Assembly: GCA_947173485.1 (NCBI GenBank)
Contig: CAMWFH010000026.1
Coordinates: 1 to 37,293, forward strand
Source of the DNA: an uncultured Clostridia bacterium
GTDB lineage: Bacteria; Bacillota; Clostridia; Oscillospirales; Oscillospiraceae
Length of the DNA: 37,293 nucleotides
Direction of reading: 5' to 3'
Position numbers and translations under genes: made by a program. This document shows, one piece after another, positions 17,663 to 26,603 of the stretch. Position 1 is the first letter of the stretch. Every line of letters starts with the position of its first letter. The notes beneath the pieces are model-generated. The model was given only the letters and a program-made list of their open reading frames with translations, was not told the DNA's origin and did no database searches.

Positions 17663-18655
17663 TTACAGATCCTCATATTTTTTCAGCAGCTCTGCTGCGT
17701 ATGGATCCAGCGCATCCTTCGGGGCACTGATATATTGGAACAATGTACACTCCGAGCAGACTGGGATCTTATCTCTTTCCCCTCTCAAGTGCTGGCACAA
17801 AAAGGCGAGATGCTTCGGTCCGTGCCAGTGATCAGCCAAGCGTTCCGTCACCATATTGCAGAGCGGGGCGGGATTTGGCAGCGGGCAGCAGGGATAGGCA
17901 TAGCCGTTGGGATAGATCGTTGCAGAGTAGAACGGCTGAGGACATATAGAATACTGCACGACCTTATGGCCCTACAGAGTATTGTTGTATTCGGAGCTTA
18001 CAGCCTCCTTCGCGCTGGGAGTGGGGAATAGACAGTCGATCTCATACTCGTCCACGATATCCTGATACTCATGGATAAAGCTCGAACGCTCCTCGGGAGT
18101 AGGGATCATCTGGTCGATGATCTTGGCAAAAAGAATAACATCCGGTCCTTTCGCGTCCCGAAAATAGCACAGCTGCTCTTTCAGCTCATCATAGTCCACC
18201 GCCACGCCGCAGGTCTCCCGATATGCCTGGCTGGAGCGGCCCTGGAGGGACACCTTCACCCTGTCCACTCCCGCAGACAGCAGCGCGTCGCTCATCTGAT
18301 GGGTCAAGAGGGAACCGTTCGTCGTGATCTCGATCGTCTTCGTGATATCCTTATTTTTTACATACTCTACCATCCTGGCGATGTCTTTGTGTGTCAGCGG
18401 TTCACCCCCGCCCGTAAAATTGAACACCTTGAACCGTTCAAAGCCATCCAGATGATCGACACATTTTTTGAAATCCTCAAAGGTCATCGTCTCTGCTTTA
18501 AATTCCCGATTCTGATAGTCACAGTAATAACATTTGAAGTTGCAGGCAAGCGTTACCATAAAACGGATACAAAACGGTCCGTTGACCAAAGGGAGGACCT
18601 CGTGCAGTGCTTCACGCTTTGAATTGCAATCCTCCGGTGTCAGAAATCTCGACAT
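17663..18655 (-). pseudogene. Radical SAM/SPASM protein interrupted by an in-frame TAG
   Basis: The reading frame is continuous from the ATG at 18655 to a stop at 17663, except for one TAG at 17974-17972. Residues about 30-42 carry the radical SAM cluster CNFKCYYC, followed by FNFTGGGEPLTH and EITTNGSLLTHQM. After the TAG the frame continues GHKVVQYSICPQPF and YPNGYAYPCCPLPNP, then VCSECTLFQYI, whose cysteines form a SPASM-type auxiliary cluster site. Without read-through the product loses the whole SPASM domain. It may be a nonsense mutation, a sequencing error, a split gene (a GTG at 17959 lies just after) or, less likely, recoding. SPASM proteins often modify peptides, and some act in sugar or glycan operons. 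The target here is unknown. Confidence 0.72.
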
Positions 18656-18677
18656 AAAAAGCCGCTCCTTTTCTCTG

Positions 18678-20189
18678 TTATTTTTCTACGACCAGCAGAT
18701 ATTCCTGAGTGTCCATCCGCTCCACCGCTTTTGCCCGCTGATCTGCCGGCAGCTCCGCCGGAAGAAGTTCCTTCAAAGCCCGCCGCGAATCCTCCTCAAG
18801 TCCGATTGGGACCGCAATGATCTTTTTCACCGTCCCCTTCCTGTTCAGTGCTGCCTCCACCGCCTCGACGGGGAGGTCATAGGAGAATTCCTGGTCATAG
18901 TGGTCCCGCTTCCCGAGGTGATACAAGTAGCTGCGGAAGGAGAACGAGTTTTTGAGCTTGAACAGCATGACCCCGCCCTTTTTGCACAGCGAAAAGCAGT
19001 CGTCGATCATCTTCTGCGGTTCATGATACCGATTCAGCGGCCGGTCCACAACGATGTAGTCGAAATAGTCCGGCAAAAAAGAGTCCAGCAAAAATTCCTC
19101 CCGGTCACAGACGACAGCACCGGTGCAGATCGTTTTCAAATCGATCCAATATTTGGGGTCCTGTGTAAAGGCGGACAATTCGGTATCGAATATATCCGAC
19201 CCGCGCAGCCAATTTTTTACATCAAGGATCGGAGTGCCGCACCGGACGTCCACCCCTAACACCCTCGCAGTACCTTTTGCGCCCGGCCTAGGGATACTGG
19301 GCAGATAGGGGATGTAATAGTTATTGACGTCCTCCCAGGCATCCACGCCGAAATACTTCTCCTGGAAATTTGCTTTCCCGATACTCAGCGACTTTTGGAG
19401 TTCCGCCAACTCCTTCCTGTTCCTGCTCCGCATATCGTGATCGTGGCAGACCCAGGTATCTCCGGCCAAGACTGTACGATAGCCCATGCGCCGGATGCGG
19501 AACGTGATATCGTCATCGGCGAAATCATGAAAAAAACCGGCGTCCATATACGGCCACCCCACTGCGATCAGCGCCTCTTTGCGAAATAAGGTACCTAATG
19601 TGATCAGACGCAGCCGGTCTCCCCATTTCCTTGGGTCAGAATGGTTGAAACGCGCCGCTTTTTTCTGCATGTCATCATAGTCTGTATACGGGAAGTCTAC
19701 CCCCTGCAGGTTGCTCGTGTTGGAACTGACCGGATTGGCCATCCCGATCTTGATATCCGATCTCATGCAGATCAAAAGGTTTTCCAGCCAATGCGGCGTG
19801 ACGATCACATCATTCATCAGGGGGCACACGAACCGGCCCAGATCCTTTAAGTTCAAGACTGACGGAGGATAAGATGCGCCCAAGTTTTTGGTGATATGGA
19901 TCACTTTTTTCTTGCTGTATGCCACGGACTGGAAATACTCCAATGTCTCATCTTTCGATCCGTGATCGATGAGGATCAATTCAAAGTCGATGCCCGAGGT
20001 ATATTTTAAGACGCTCTCCACACATCGCTTCGTTTTCTCAATACGGTCATATCCCTGAACAATGATCGTTACTTCTACGCCAGTCTCCATCCCCTGCAGC
20101 TCCGCGATAGATGCCCGATTTTGGAAAAGATCGTTGTCTGCCTGGAGGGATCGTATCCGATCAGTGTTGATCTTTATCATCTGTTCCAT
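18678..20189 (-). CDS. GT2 glycosyltransferase fused to a methyltransferase-like domain
   Basis: A 503-residue protein. Residues about 35-270 are a GT-A family 2 glycosyltransferase: VTIIVQGYDRIEKTKRC at the nucleotide site, LILIDHGSKDETLEYF, then MND as the DxD-like position and ADDDITFRIRRMGYR as the acceptor-side acidic block. Residues about 305-500 resemble a Methyltransf_11-like fold with VLGVDVRCGTPILDVKNW and YIVVDRPLNRYHEP, CKKGGVMLFKLKNS. The glycine loop is poor, so SAM binding is uncertain. The ATG at 20189 fits SD AAAGGGTG; the start overlaps the end of rfbG by 29 bp. It probably adds a sugar to the flagellin glycan or builds the chain. Confidence 0.8.
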   Translation of the reverse strand: MEQMIKINTDRIRSLQADNDLFQNRASIAELQGMETGVEVTIIVQGYDRIEKTKRCVESVLKYTSGIDFELILIDHGSKDETLEYFQSVAYSKKKVIHITKNLGASYPPSVLNLKDLGRFVCPLMNDVIVTPHWLENLLICMRSDIKIGMANPVSSNTSNLQGVDFPYTDYDDMQKKAARFNHSDPRKWGDRLRLITLGTLFRKEALIAVGWPYMDAGFFHDFADDDITFRIRRMGYRTVLAGDTWVCHDHDMRSRNRKELAELQKSLSIGKANFQEKYFGVDAWEDVNNYYIPYLPSIPRPGAKGTARVLGVDVRCGTPILDVKNWLRGSDIFDTELSAFTQDPKYWIDLKTICTGAVVCDREEFLLDSFLPDYFDYIVVDRPLNRYHEPQKMIDDCFSLCKKGGVMLFKLKNSFSFRSYLYHLGKRDHYDQEFSYDLPVEAVEAALNRKGTVKKIIAVPIGLEEDSRRALKELLPAELPADQRAKAVERMDTQEYLLVVEK

Positions 20190-21249
20190 GATAAGCACCC
20201 TTTATAAATACTTCTATCTGCCGCTCCATAAATTGGGACATATCCTCTCCTGCCAGCCACGCCTTCGTCCAGCTGACCGTCTCCGCCACAGCCCGCGCCG
20301 CGTCCCACTTGGGGTACCAGCCCAGTACAGTGCGGATCTTGGAGCAGTCCAGCCGCAGCACCGCATCCTCGTGGGGGCCGCTCTCGCCGGTGTGCTCCCA
20401 GCGGGCGCCCTCCTCCCAGGACTGGCAGAACAGGTCCGCCAACTGACCGGTGGTCAAGCAGTCACCGCTCTCCGGGCCCACATTGTAGCTACTGGACAGG
20501 CTTGGGTCCTCCCACTGCCGCTCCGCGATGAGCAGATAGGCGGACAGCGGCTCCAGGACGTGCTGGTAAGGCCGGACGGACCAGGGGTTACGGAGCTGGA
20601 TGGGCCGTCCGGCCTGGACCGCCCGGATGCAGTCTGGGATGATGCGGTCCGCCGCAAAGTCCCCGCCGCCGATCACGTTCCCGGCCCGGGCCGTGCTGAC
20701 CGCTATCCCCTTTTCCAGGAGGAAACTCTTCCGGTAACTGTCCGTCACTAGCTCGGAGCAGGACTTGGAATTGGCGTAGGGGTCATAGCCATTGAGGGTA
20801 TCGGTCTCACGATAGCCCCAGGGCCACTTGTGATTCTCATAGACCTTGTCCGTGGTCACGTTCAGGACGCTGCGCACCGTATCAGACCGCCGGACGCACT
20901 CCAAGATATGTACCGTGCCCATGACATTGGTAGAGTAGGTGCCTACCGGGTCCCGGTAGCTCTCCCGAACGATGGGCTGGGCGGCCAAGTGGAACACGAT
21001 CTCCGGCTGGGCGGCATGGAACGCAGTCCAAAGCGCGTCCAGGTCCCGGATATCGCCGTAGATGGAGTGCATTTTGTGTTCCAGGCCGCTGATCTGGAAC
21101 AAACTTGGCTCGACAGGCGGCAGGGCATAGCCAGTCACTTCTGCCCCGGCCATGGTCAGCGTCGTACACAGCCAAGAGCCCTTGAAACCCGTGTGTCCCG
21201 TGACGAAAACTCTTTTATCTTTATAAAGATCCAGCATCTCCTTCACCAT
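20161..21249 (-). CDS. rfbG: CDP-glucose 4,6-dehydratase
   Basis: A 362-residue SDR dehydratase of the RfbG/DdhB family. FVTGHTGFKGSWL is the characteristic N-terminal cofactor loop of CDP-glucose 4,6-dehydratases. STNVMGTVHILE and VTTDKVYENHKWPWGY (Thr-Asp-Lys catalytic block), and GYDPYANSKSCSEL with the YxxxK pair also match, as does ARAGNVIGGGDFA. It converts CDP-glucose to CDP-4-keto-6-deoxyglucose. The ATG at 21249 overlaps the rfbF stop; 21237 is an alternative start that gives the usual N-terminus MLDLYKDKR. The downstream dehydrase RfbH is not encoded in the window. Confidence 0.93.
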   Translation of the reverse strand: MVKEMLDLYKDKRVFVTGHTGFKGSWLCTTLTMAGAEVTGYALPPVEPSLFQISGLEHKMHSIYGDIRDLDALWTAFHAAQPEIVFHLAAQPIVRESYRDPVGTYSTNVMGTVHILECVRRSDTVRSVLNVTTDKVYENHKWPWGYRETDTLNGYDPYANSKSCSELVTDSYRKSFLLEKGIAVSTARAGNVIGGGDFAADRIIPDCIRAVQAGRPIQLRNPWSVRPYQHVLEPLSAYLLIAERQWEDPSLSSSYNVGPESGDCLTTGQLADLFCQSWEEGARWEHTGESGPHEDAVLRLDCSKIRTVLGWYPKWDAARAVAETVSWTKAWLAGEDMSQFMERQIEVFIKGAYHGTDDKDQH

Positions 21250-22022
21250 ACCCGCCACGGCGCGTTGTTCTTTTCCCACCGCTCCTCCAGCCAGAACCGG
21301 TCCCGCTGGGTGTCCATACACTGCCAGAAGCCGGGGTGCTTATAGATGCCCAGCTTGCCCTCCTGGGCCAGCGTCTCCAGGGGACGGCGCTCCAGGACGC
21401 AGCTCTCATCCGTGCTGAGATAGTCAAACATCCCCGGCTCCATCACCATAAAGCCGCCGTTGATCCAGCCGCCGTCCTCCTTGGCTTTCTCCCGGAACCC
21501 GGTCACCGTCCGACCGGTCTCGTCCAGGTCCAGCACACCGAACCGCCCGCCGGGCTGGACGCCGGTCAGGGTCACGATCTTCCCGGACTGCCGGTGTTGT
21601 TCCAACAGGGCGTCCAGGTCCACATCGCTCACCCCGTCACCGTAGGTCATCATGAAGGGTTCGTCCCCGATGTACTTCCGCACCCGTGCGATCCGCCCGC
21701 CGGTCTGGGTGTTCAGCCCGGTGTCCACCAAGGTCACCCGCCAGGGCTCCGCCACGTTCTGGTGGACGGTCATCTCGTTCTCCGTTGAGAAGTCAAAGGT
21801 CACATCGGAACGATAGAGGTAGTAGTCAGCAAAATATTCCTTGATAACGTGGCTCTTATAGCCGCAGCAGATGACGAAATCATGGAACCCAAAGCTGGAG
21901 TAGTACTTCATGATATGCCACAAGATAGGCTGGTCCCCGATGGTGATCATGGGCTTGGGCTTGAGGTGGCTCTCCTCACTGATGCGGGTGCCCAGGCCGC
22001 CGGCTAAGATAACGACTTTCAT
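21243..22022 (-). CDS. rfbF: Glucose-1-phosphate cytidylyltransferase
   Basis: A 259-residue nucleotidyltransferase with the RfbF signatures: MKVVILAGGLGTRISEES at the N-terminus, KPKPMITIGDQPILWHIM, the MTYGDGVSDVD metal-binding block, and GFWQCMDTQRDR near the C-terminus. It makes CDP-glucose from CTP and glucose-1-phosphate. The ATG overlaps the stop of the upstream glycosyltransferase gene (ATGA), so the two are translationally coupled. The full length matches the family (about 257 residues). Confidence 0.95.
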   Translation of the reverse strand: MKVVILAGGLGTRISEESHLKPKPMITIGDQPILWHIMKYYSSFGFHDFVICCGYKSHVIKEYFADYYLYRSDVTFDFSTENEMTVHQNVAEPWRVTLVDTGLNTQTGGRIARVRKYIGDEPFMMTYGDGVSDVDLDALLEQHRQSGKIVTLTGVQPGGRFGVLDLDETGRTVTGFREKAKEDGGWINGGFMVMEPGMFDYLSTDESCVLERRPLETLAQEGKLGIYKHPGFWQCMDTQRDRFWLEERWEKNNAPWRVW

Positions 22023-24151
22023 TGTGCTATACCTCCCATCACAGGGCCCTCCGCCCCCTCGATCAGATAGGCCACCTTCTGGTAGACGGGGCTTTGCTTC
22101 AGTGCGGCGACTGCCGGGTCCTCCGGGTCGTAGGCAGCCAGCAGGGTCCGTACCTGTACGGCCAATGCGACCAGTTCCTGGGAGGGGGACGGCCTTAGCT
22201 GTGGGGTATGCTCGGTCAAAAACTCCACCATGACCTTCATCTCAGGACAGGTCTCCAGTCCGGCGCGGAGCAGGCGGACATACCCGGCGGTGTCCCCAGC
22301 CTCCAGCGCCGCGAAGGCCCTGCCGCTGTACCAGCCGAACCGGTGGAGAGAGGGCAGGATGGTGATGTTCTCCTCACATAGTACCTCCGGCGTATAGCAG
22401 CGGGAGACAAACGTCCCCACCACTTTGACAAAGGCCTCTGCCAGGGCCAGGCCCCGCTTTTCGTCCTTCCAGTCGAAGCCCTGCACGGCGGCGAAGACCA
22501 TGCTCCGTGCCCAGGTCAGCTGCCGCCAGCTGCCGGAACACAGCTCTGGAGCGGTCTGGACAGCCACATCGTAAAACCGCCCCTGGTACTGGGCCAGCCG
22601 TTTGGCGGTGTGGTCCATCTCCTCCGTGCGGAGATCGGCAGGTGGAAAGGAGGCTCCTTTTTCCAAAGCGTGGAGCAGAGCGGAGACAGAAAGATCACCC
22701 CACTTGTTTACCGTGCCTAGCAGCTCATCCAGCTTCTGCACATCCTCCGTCTCCATGACGGCGGCGGCGGTCCCCACCTCGCACTTCCCCGCCAGGGGCA
22801 GATAGAGGGTGTAACTGTAGCGGTGGAAGTCCTCCCGTGCTTTTTCTTTTTCCCGGACATCGGGGCCAAAGGCCAGAGGGGCCGTCTGGAGGAAAGCGGT
22901 CATCAGCTCTTTGGCCCGCTTTTCATTGGGCTCACCGACGATCCGATCATAGAGACGCAGCATGGCGGGGGCGGTATCCTCATCGGTGGTGACCTGCCAC
23001 TCCTGGAGATTTTTCAGCGTTTCGCCCACCAGATCTCCATCCAACGCCTCCACCTTCTCCAACAGCCGGACAGCCTGGGCAGGCTGGTCCTCCTCGCGGT
23101 AGGCGACAGCCATGCTGGTGAGCATCTTCTGCCGCCACTGGTGGGTCGTCCCCAGGAGGGTGCTCACCCGCAGGGCCACCTGATCCCCGCGGCCCGCATC
23201 GTGATCCTCCAGTGCGGCCATGTACATCTCCCCCCATGGGATGCACTCCGCAAAGCGCTTCTTCTCCCAGCAGTTGATGAAGGCCAGAAAGGCGATGTCG
23301 ATTCGGGAGTAGAAGGAGTCAGGGAAGAGCTCCATAGCACGGGCGGTCCACTCGTCCCCCTCTGGAAGGTCATTGTCCCGGGCGGCCAGCACGGCGTAGC
23401 GGAACACCGCCGGGCCGAAGGCCTGCCAGCCCTCCTTTTTTTCCTCCACCGCCGCCACCCCCCGGCGAATGTAGTCCACATGCTGGGGGTCGGGGCGGCT
23501 GCTCTCGATATATTGCAGCAGAAGCCGCACGTTCTCCGGGTCCTGCTCCAGCTGCGCCTCCAGGAGCTCCTGGTTCCGGCGGCGCTTGGCCTTGCCCGAC
23601 TCATCGTTCAGGCCAACGTAGCCGTCGTGGTGGAGGATGGTGTGGGACAGCGTCTTGTTGACAAACCCGTCCTCCGGCCCCCGCCATAGCTCATGGACCG
23701 CTCCCTCATAGCGGATCTTTGTGGACATTCGCAGCATTCGGATGGTAAGAAAGTCGTTGTACTCTTCAAAATTGTCCGCCTCGGCATAGTTGCGGATCAC
23801 CACGGTACACACGTCCAGGTCCTTCCGGTTGTTGGAGCGCAGGAAGGTGGACAGCTCCTTCACGTCCTCGTCCAGCCACTCATCGGCGTCCATGGTGAGA
23901 TACCACCGGCCGGAGCACCTGTCCATCACCGCGTTCCGGGCAGCGGCGAAGTCGTTGATCCAATGGAAGTCGAAGATGATATCCGCATATTTTTCCGCGA
24001 TCTCCCGGCTGCCGTCGTCGGAGCCTGTGTCCGCCATGACCAGCTCACAGGGCACGGCCTCCCGCAGAGGGGCCAGGGACTTCAGGCACCGTTCCAGACA
24101 GCGGATCTCATTCTTGAAGATGATTCCGATGGACAAAAATGGCTTTGGCAT
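22019..24151 (-). CDS. GT2 glycosyltransferase with long TPR-like C-terminal region
   Basis: A 710-residue protein directly after flagellin. Residues 1-~200 are a GT-A family 2 domain: FLSIGIIFKNEIRCLERCL, VMADTGSDDGSREIA, NDFAAARNAVMD, and the DxD site in LTMDADEWLDED. HELWRGPED and TILHHDGYVG complete the WaaE-like fold. Residues about 200-710 are helical and repeat-like (for example 'LLQYIESSRPD', 'AVRLLEKVEALDGDL'), resembling TPR repeats that could hold a protein acceptor. This arrangement, adjacent to flagellin, suggests the flagellin O-glycosyltransferase (inference). The SD AGGAGG fixes the ATG. Confidence 0.86.
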   Translation of the reverse strand: MPKPFLSIGIIFKNEIRCLERCLKSLAPLREAVPCELVMADTGSDDGSREIAEKYADIIFDFHWINDFAAARNAVMDRCSGRWYLTMDADEWLDEDVKELSTFLRSNNRKDLDVCTVVIRNYAEADNFEEYNDFLTIRMLRMSTKIRYEGAVHELWRGPEDGFVNKTLSHTILHHDGYVGLNDESGKAKRRRNQELLEAQLEQDPENVRLLLQYIESSRPDPQHVDYIRRGVAAVEEKKEGWQAFGPAVFRYAVLAARDNDLPEGDEWTARAMELFPDSFYSRIDIAFLAFINCWEKKRFAECIPWGEMYMAALEDHDAGRGDQVALRVSTLLGTTHQWRQKMLTSMAVAYREEDQPAQAVRLLEKVEALDGDLVGETLKNLQEWQVTTDEDTAPAMLRLYDRIVGEPNEKRAKELMTAFLQTAPLAFGPDVREKEKAREDFHRYSYTLYLPLAGKCEVGTAAAVMETEDVQKLDELLGTVNKWGDLSVSALLHALEKGASFPPADLRTEEMDHTAKRLAQYQGRFYDVAVQTAPELCSGSWRQLTWARSMVFAAVQGFDWKDEKRGLALAEAFVKVVGTFVSRCYTPEVLCEENITILPSLHRFGWYSGRAFAALEAGDTAGYVRLLRAGLETCPEMKVMVEFLTEHTPQLRPSPSQELVALAVQVRTLLAAYDPEDPAVAALKQSPVYQKVAYLIEGAEGPVMGGIAQ

Positions 24152-24183
24152 AAATGGTCCTCCTATATGTCAGCAGGGCGGTT

Positions 24184-24211
24184 GAGAAAACCGGGTGCGC
24201 CCGGCTTTCTC
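24184..24211 (-). terminator. Hairpin in the flagellin-glycosyltransferase gap
   Basis: GAGAAA-CCGGG arms (24184-24195 with 24200-24211) with one wobble position form a 12-bp stem and 4-nt loop. There is no clear T-tract on the minus strand. It probably acts as an attenuator or 3'-end stabiliser of the flagellin mRNA. Confidence 0.5.
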
Positions 24212-24230
24212 AGCGGTCCCGCACAAGGAA

Positions 24231-24257
24231 GGGGACCGGGCGCGAGGCCCGGCCCCC
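24231..24257 (-). terminator. GC-rich hairpin just after flagellin
   Basis: An 11-bp stem (24231-24241 with 24247-24257, one G-T wobble) with a 5-nt loop lies about 35 bp after the flagellin stop. On the minus strand it is followed by TTCCTTG, a weak U-tract. Partial termination here would give far more flagellin than glycosylation mRNA. Confidence 0.55.
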
Positions 24258-24290
24258 TTTTGTGTTGCTTGATGTAAGATCTTGTAAGGC

Positions 24291-26603
24291 TTAGCCCAAG
24301 AGCTGGAGCACGCCCTGAGGCACCTGGTTGGCCTGGGCCAGCATGGCCTGGGCGGACTGGACCAGGATGTTGTTCTTGACGTAGCTCATCATTTCCTCGG
24401 CAACATCGGTGTCGCGGATGGTGGACTCGGCGTCCTGGATGTTCTCAGCCATCACAGACAGGTTGTTGGCGGTGTGGTCCAGACGGTTCTGGTAAGCGCC
24501 CAGATCGCCACGGACGGAGGAAACGTAGTTGATGGCGTCCTTGACCACGTTGATGGCGGCGGCGGCATCGTCAGCGGTGGCCACGCTCAGGTCGGTGATG
24601 CCCAGAGCGTCGGTCTTCATGCTGCCGATCTTCACGCCCAGCTGGTTGAAAGCGTCGCTGGTGTCGCCGATCTGGAGGTTCAGAGCCTTGGCGGTGCCAG
24701 CCTCGGCAGCGGCCAGATCCTCCTTGGCCTTCGCCAGATCCTTGGCCTTCTGAGCCTGAGCCTCCTTCAGCGCCTCAGCGGTGGCCTTCTCGTCCACGGT
24801 GGTCACGCTGATATAGCTGGCGAACTTATCCATGGTGGTCATGTCAGTGCTGTCCTTGGCCTCGGCCAGCTGCTTCAGACCGACCATACCGTTGGTGCCG
24901 GTGTGGGACACGGTGAAGATGTCGTTGTCCTTGGCGGCCTCGGCCAGCTTGGTACCGGCCACGTTCTGAGCGGTGGTGGCAGTGGAGGAAGCCTTCAGCT
25001 GATCGGCCTCGAAAGCAGTCAGGTCGATGACCTTGTCACCAGCGGTGTCGATGACGCTGTCCTTGCCAACGGCGAAGGTATAGGTCTCGTTGCCCAGCTT
25101 GATCTGCATGCCGTCGGTGATATTCAGCTTCTTCAGATCGATGCTGGTGCTGGCCAGCTGATCGGGAGCGGCGGGAGTGCCCATGACGGTGACCTCAGTA
25201 CCGGCGTTCAGGTAGCCAGTGGTGCCGGGGGTGTAGCCATCCTTGCCTTCGCTGGTGACGCTGCCGTCAGCGAGGCTTGCGCCGCCAGCGGCTGTCAGAG
25301 TAACACTGTTGATCACATTACCGCTGAGCTCACCCTCGCCCTCTTTGCTCTTAATATTAATAGCAGTACCACTCGTAGACGCTGTGAAGAAGTCGGAAAG
25401 CTTGACCTCAGTGCCATCAGACAGAGTGCCCTTAGCGCCAGCAAGGCCTGCCGACAAGCTTGCTGCAGTGGTATCGGCAGCAAGATCAACAGTAAATTCC
25501 ACAGTCTCGCCGTTGACCTCGGCGCTGATGGTATAGGTGGAAGTCTGACCAGCAGTACCGACGCTGTATGCGCCAGTGGTGAACACCTTGCCATCGGCAT
25601 TCACGTGGGCAGTGGCCGCACCGCTGGTGAATCCGACATTGAAGTGCTCGTTGAGCTCCGTATTAACGGAGTCGGCGAACTCAAAGACCAGCTTTTCGCC
25701 ATCCTGCTTCACGTTCCACTGGTGACCATTGATGGTTACCTGACCGGGAGTCGTGGCATTCTGGAGCTTTGCCGCAAAGGTCTTGGCCAAGTCCTCGCTG
25801 GTGACTTCCTCACCGATCTCTTTGCCGGTGGCATTATAAATGTCCTGCTCGGTAATCACTGTGACAGTAGTGCTATTAACGTTCAGGGTGATGCCACTGG
25901 CAGCAGCGTTGTTGTTGGTGGAGCCCATGGTGTGCTTCATGCCGTTGAAGTTGACCTCGAAGCTGGGCTTCTGGCGGTCAATGGCATCGGTCTCCAGAAT
26001 GGTGATCTGGCCGACAGAGGCGGCATTGCCAGCACCAGCGGTGGGACCCTTGAGCATCAGGTTCTGGACCTGCTTGTTGGTCATGCTGTCATTGTAGACA
26101 GGATCGACCTTAGCAGGGTCATTGGCGGCGTCGATGGCGGCCTGTGCGGCGTCGATGGCCTTCTGCTGGCCGTCCACGTCCCAGGTGCCATCCAGCAGCT
26201 TGATGCCGTTGAAGTTGGCGCTGTCAGCGATACGGTTGATCTCGTCCTTCAGCTGGTTGACTTCCTTCTGGAGGGCCTCACGGTCCACCTCGTCCTGATA
26301 GGTGCCGTTGGCGGACTGGGTGGCCAGGTAGTCCATGCGGTTGAGCATGTCCTGGATCTCCTGCATGGCGCCCTCGGCGGTCTTCACCAGGGAGATGCCG
26401 TCCTTGACGTTCTTCTGGGCGGCGTTCAGGCCGGTGATCTGGGCGCGCATCTTCTCGGAGATGGCCAGACCGGCGGCGTCGTCACCGGCGCGGTTGATCT
26501 TGTAGCCGGAGCTGAGCTTCTCCAGGTTGCCGGACAGAGCCTTGTTGTTGTTGTTGTAGTTGCGGTAGGCGTTCATCGCCATGATATTGTGTTGGATACG
26601 CAT
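24291..26603 (-). CDS. fliC: Flagellin with very long variable central region
   Basis: A 770-residue filament protein. The N-terminal D0/D1 domain (MRIQHNIMAMNAYRNYN, LEKLSSGYKINRAGDDAAG, about residues 1-135) and the C-terminal D1/D0 domain (LGAYQNRLDHTANNL, ESTIRDTDVAEEMMSYVK, VPQGVLQLLG, about 690-770) are well conserved. Between them lie about 550 residues of Thr/Ala/Gly-rich sequence, so the protein is well above the common 270-500 residue range. This region is surface-exposed in filaments and a likely glycosylation target. ATG 26603 (SD AAAGGAA) is preferred over upstream in-frame codons because flagellins start MRIxxN. It lies between the CsrA-like gene and a glycosyltransferase. No sigma-28 promoter was recognised in the 175-bp gap upstream. 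Confidence 0.97.
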   Translation of the reverse strand: MRIQHNIMAMNAYRNYNNNNKALSGNLEKLSSGYKINRAGDDAAGLAISEKMRAQITGLNAAQKNVKDGISLVKTAEGAMQEIQDMLNRMDYLATQSANGTYQDEVDREALQKEVNQLKDEINRIADSANFNGIKLLDGTWDVDGQQKAIDAAQAAIDAANDPAKVDPVYNDSMTNKQVQNLMLKGPTAGAGNAASVGQITILETDAIDRQKPSFEVNFNGMKHTMGSTNNNAAASGITLNVNSTTVTVITEQDIYNATGKEIGEEVTSEDLAKTFAAKLQNATTPGQVTINGHQWNVKQDGEKLVFEFADSVNTELNEHFNVGFTSGAATAHVNADGKVFTTGAYSVGTAGQTSTYTISAEVNGETVEFTVDLAADTTAASLSAGLAGAKGTLSDGTEVKLSDFFTASTSGTAINIKSKEGEGELSGNVINSVTLTAAGGASLADGSVTSEGKDGYTPGTTGYLNAGTEVTVMGTPAAPDQLASTSIDLKKLNITDGMQIKLGNETYTFAVGKDSVIDTAGDKVIDLTAFEADQLKASSTATTAQNVAGTKLAEAAKDNDIFTVSHTGTNGMVGLKQLAEAKDSTDMTTMDKFASYISVTTVDEKATAEALKEAQAQKAKDLAKAKEDLAAAEAGTAKALNLQIGDTSDAFNQLGVKIGSMKTDALGITDLSVATADDAAAAINVVKDAINYVSSVRGDLGAYQNRLDHTANNLSVMAENIQDAESTIRDTDVAEEMMSYVKNNILVQSAQAMLAQANQVPQGVLQLLG

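Noticed and set aside
17972..17974. The TAG as a pyrrolysine codon
   Set aside because: No pylT, pylS or Pyl-biosynthesis genes are seen in the window, and the protein is not a known Pyl family. Mutation or sequence error is simpler.
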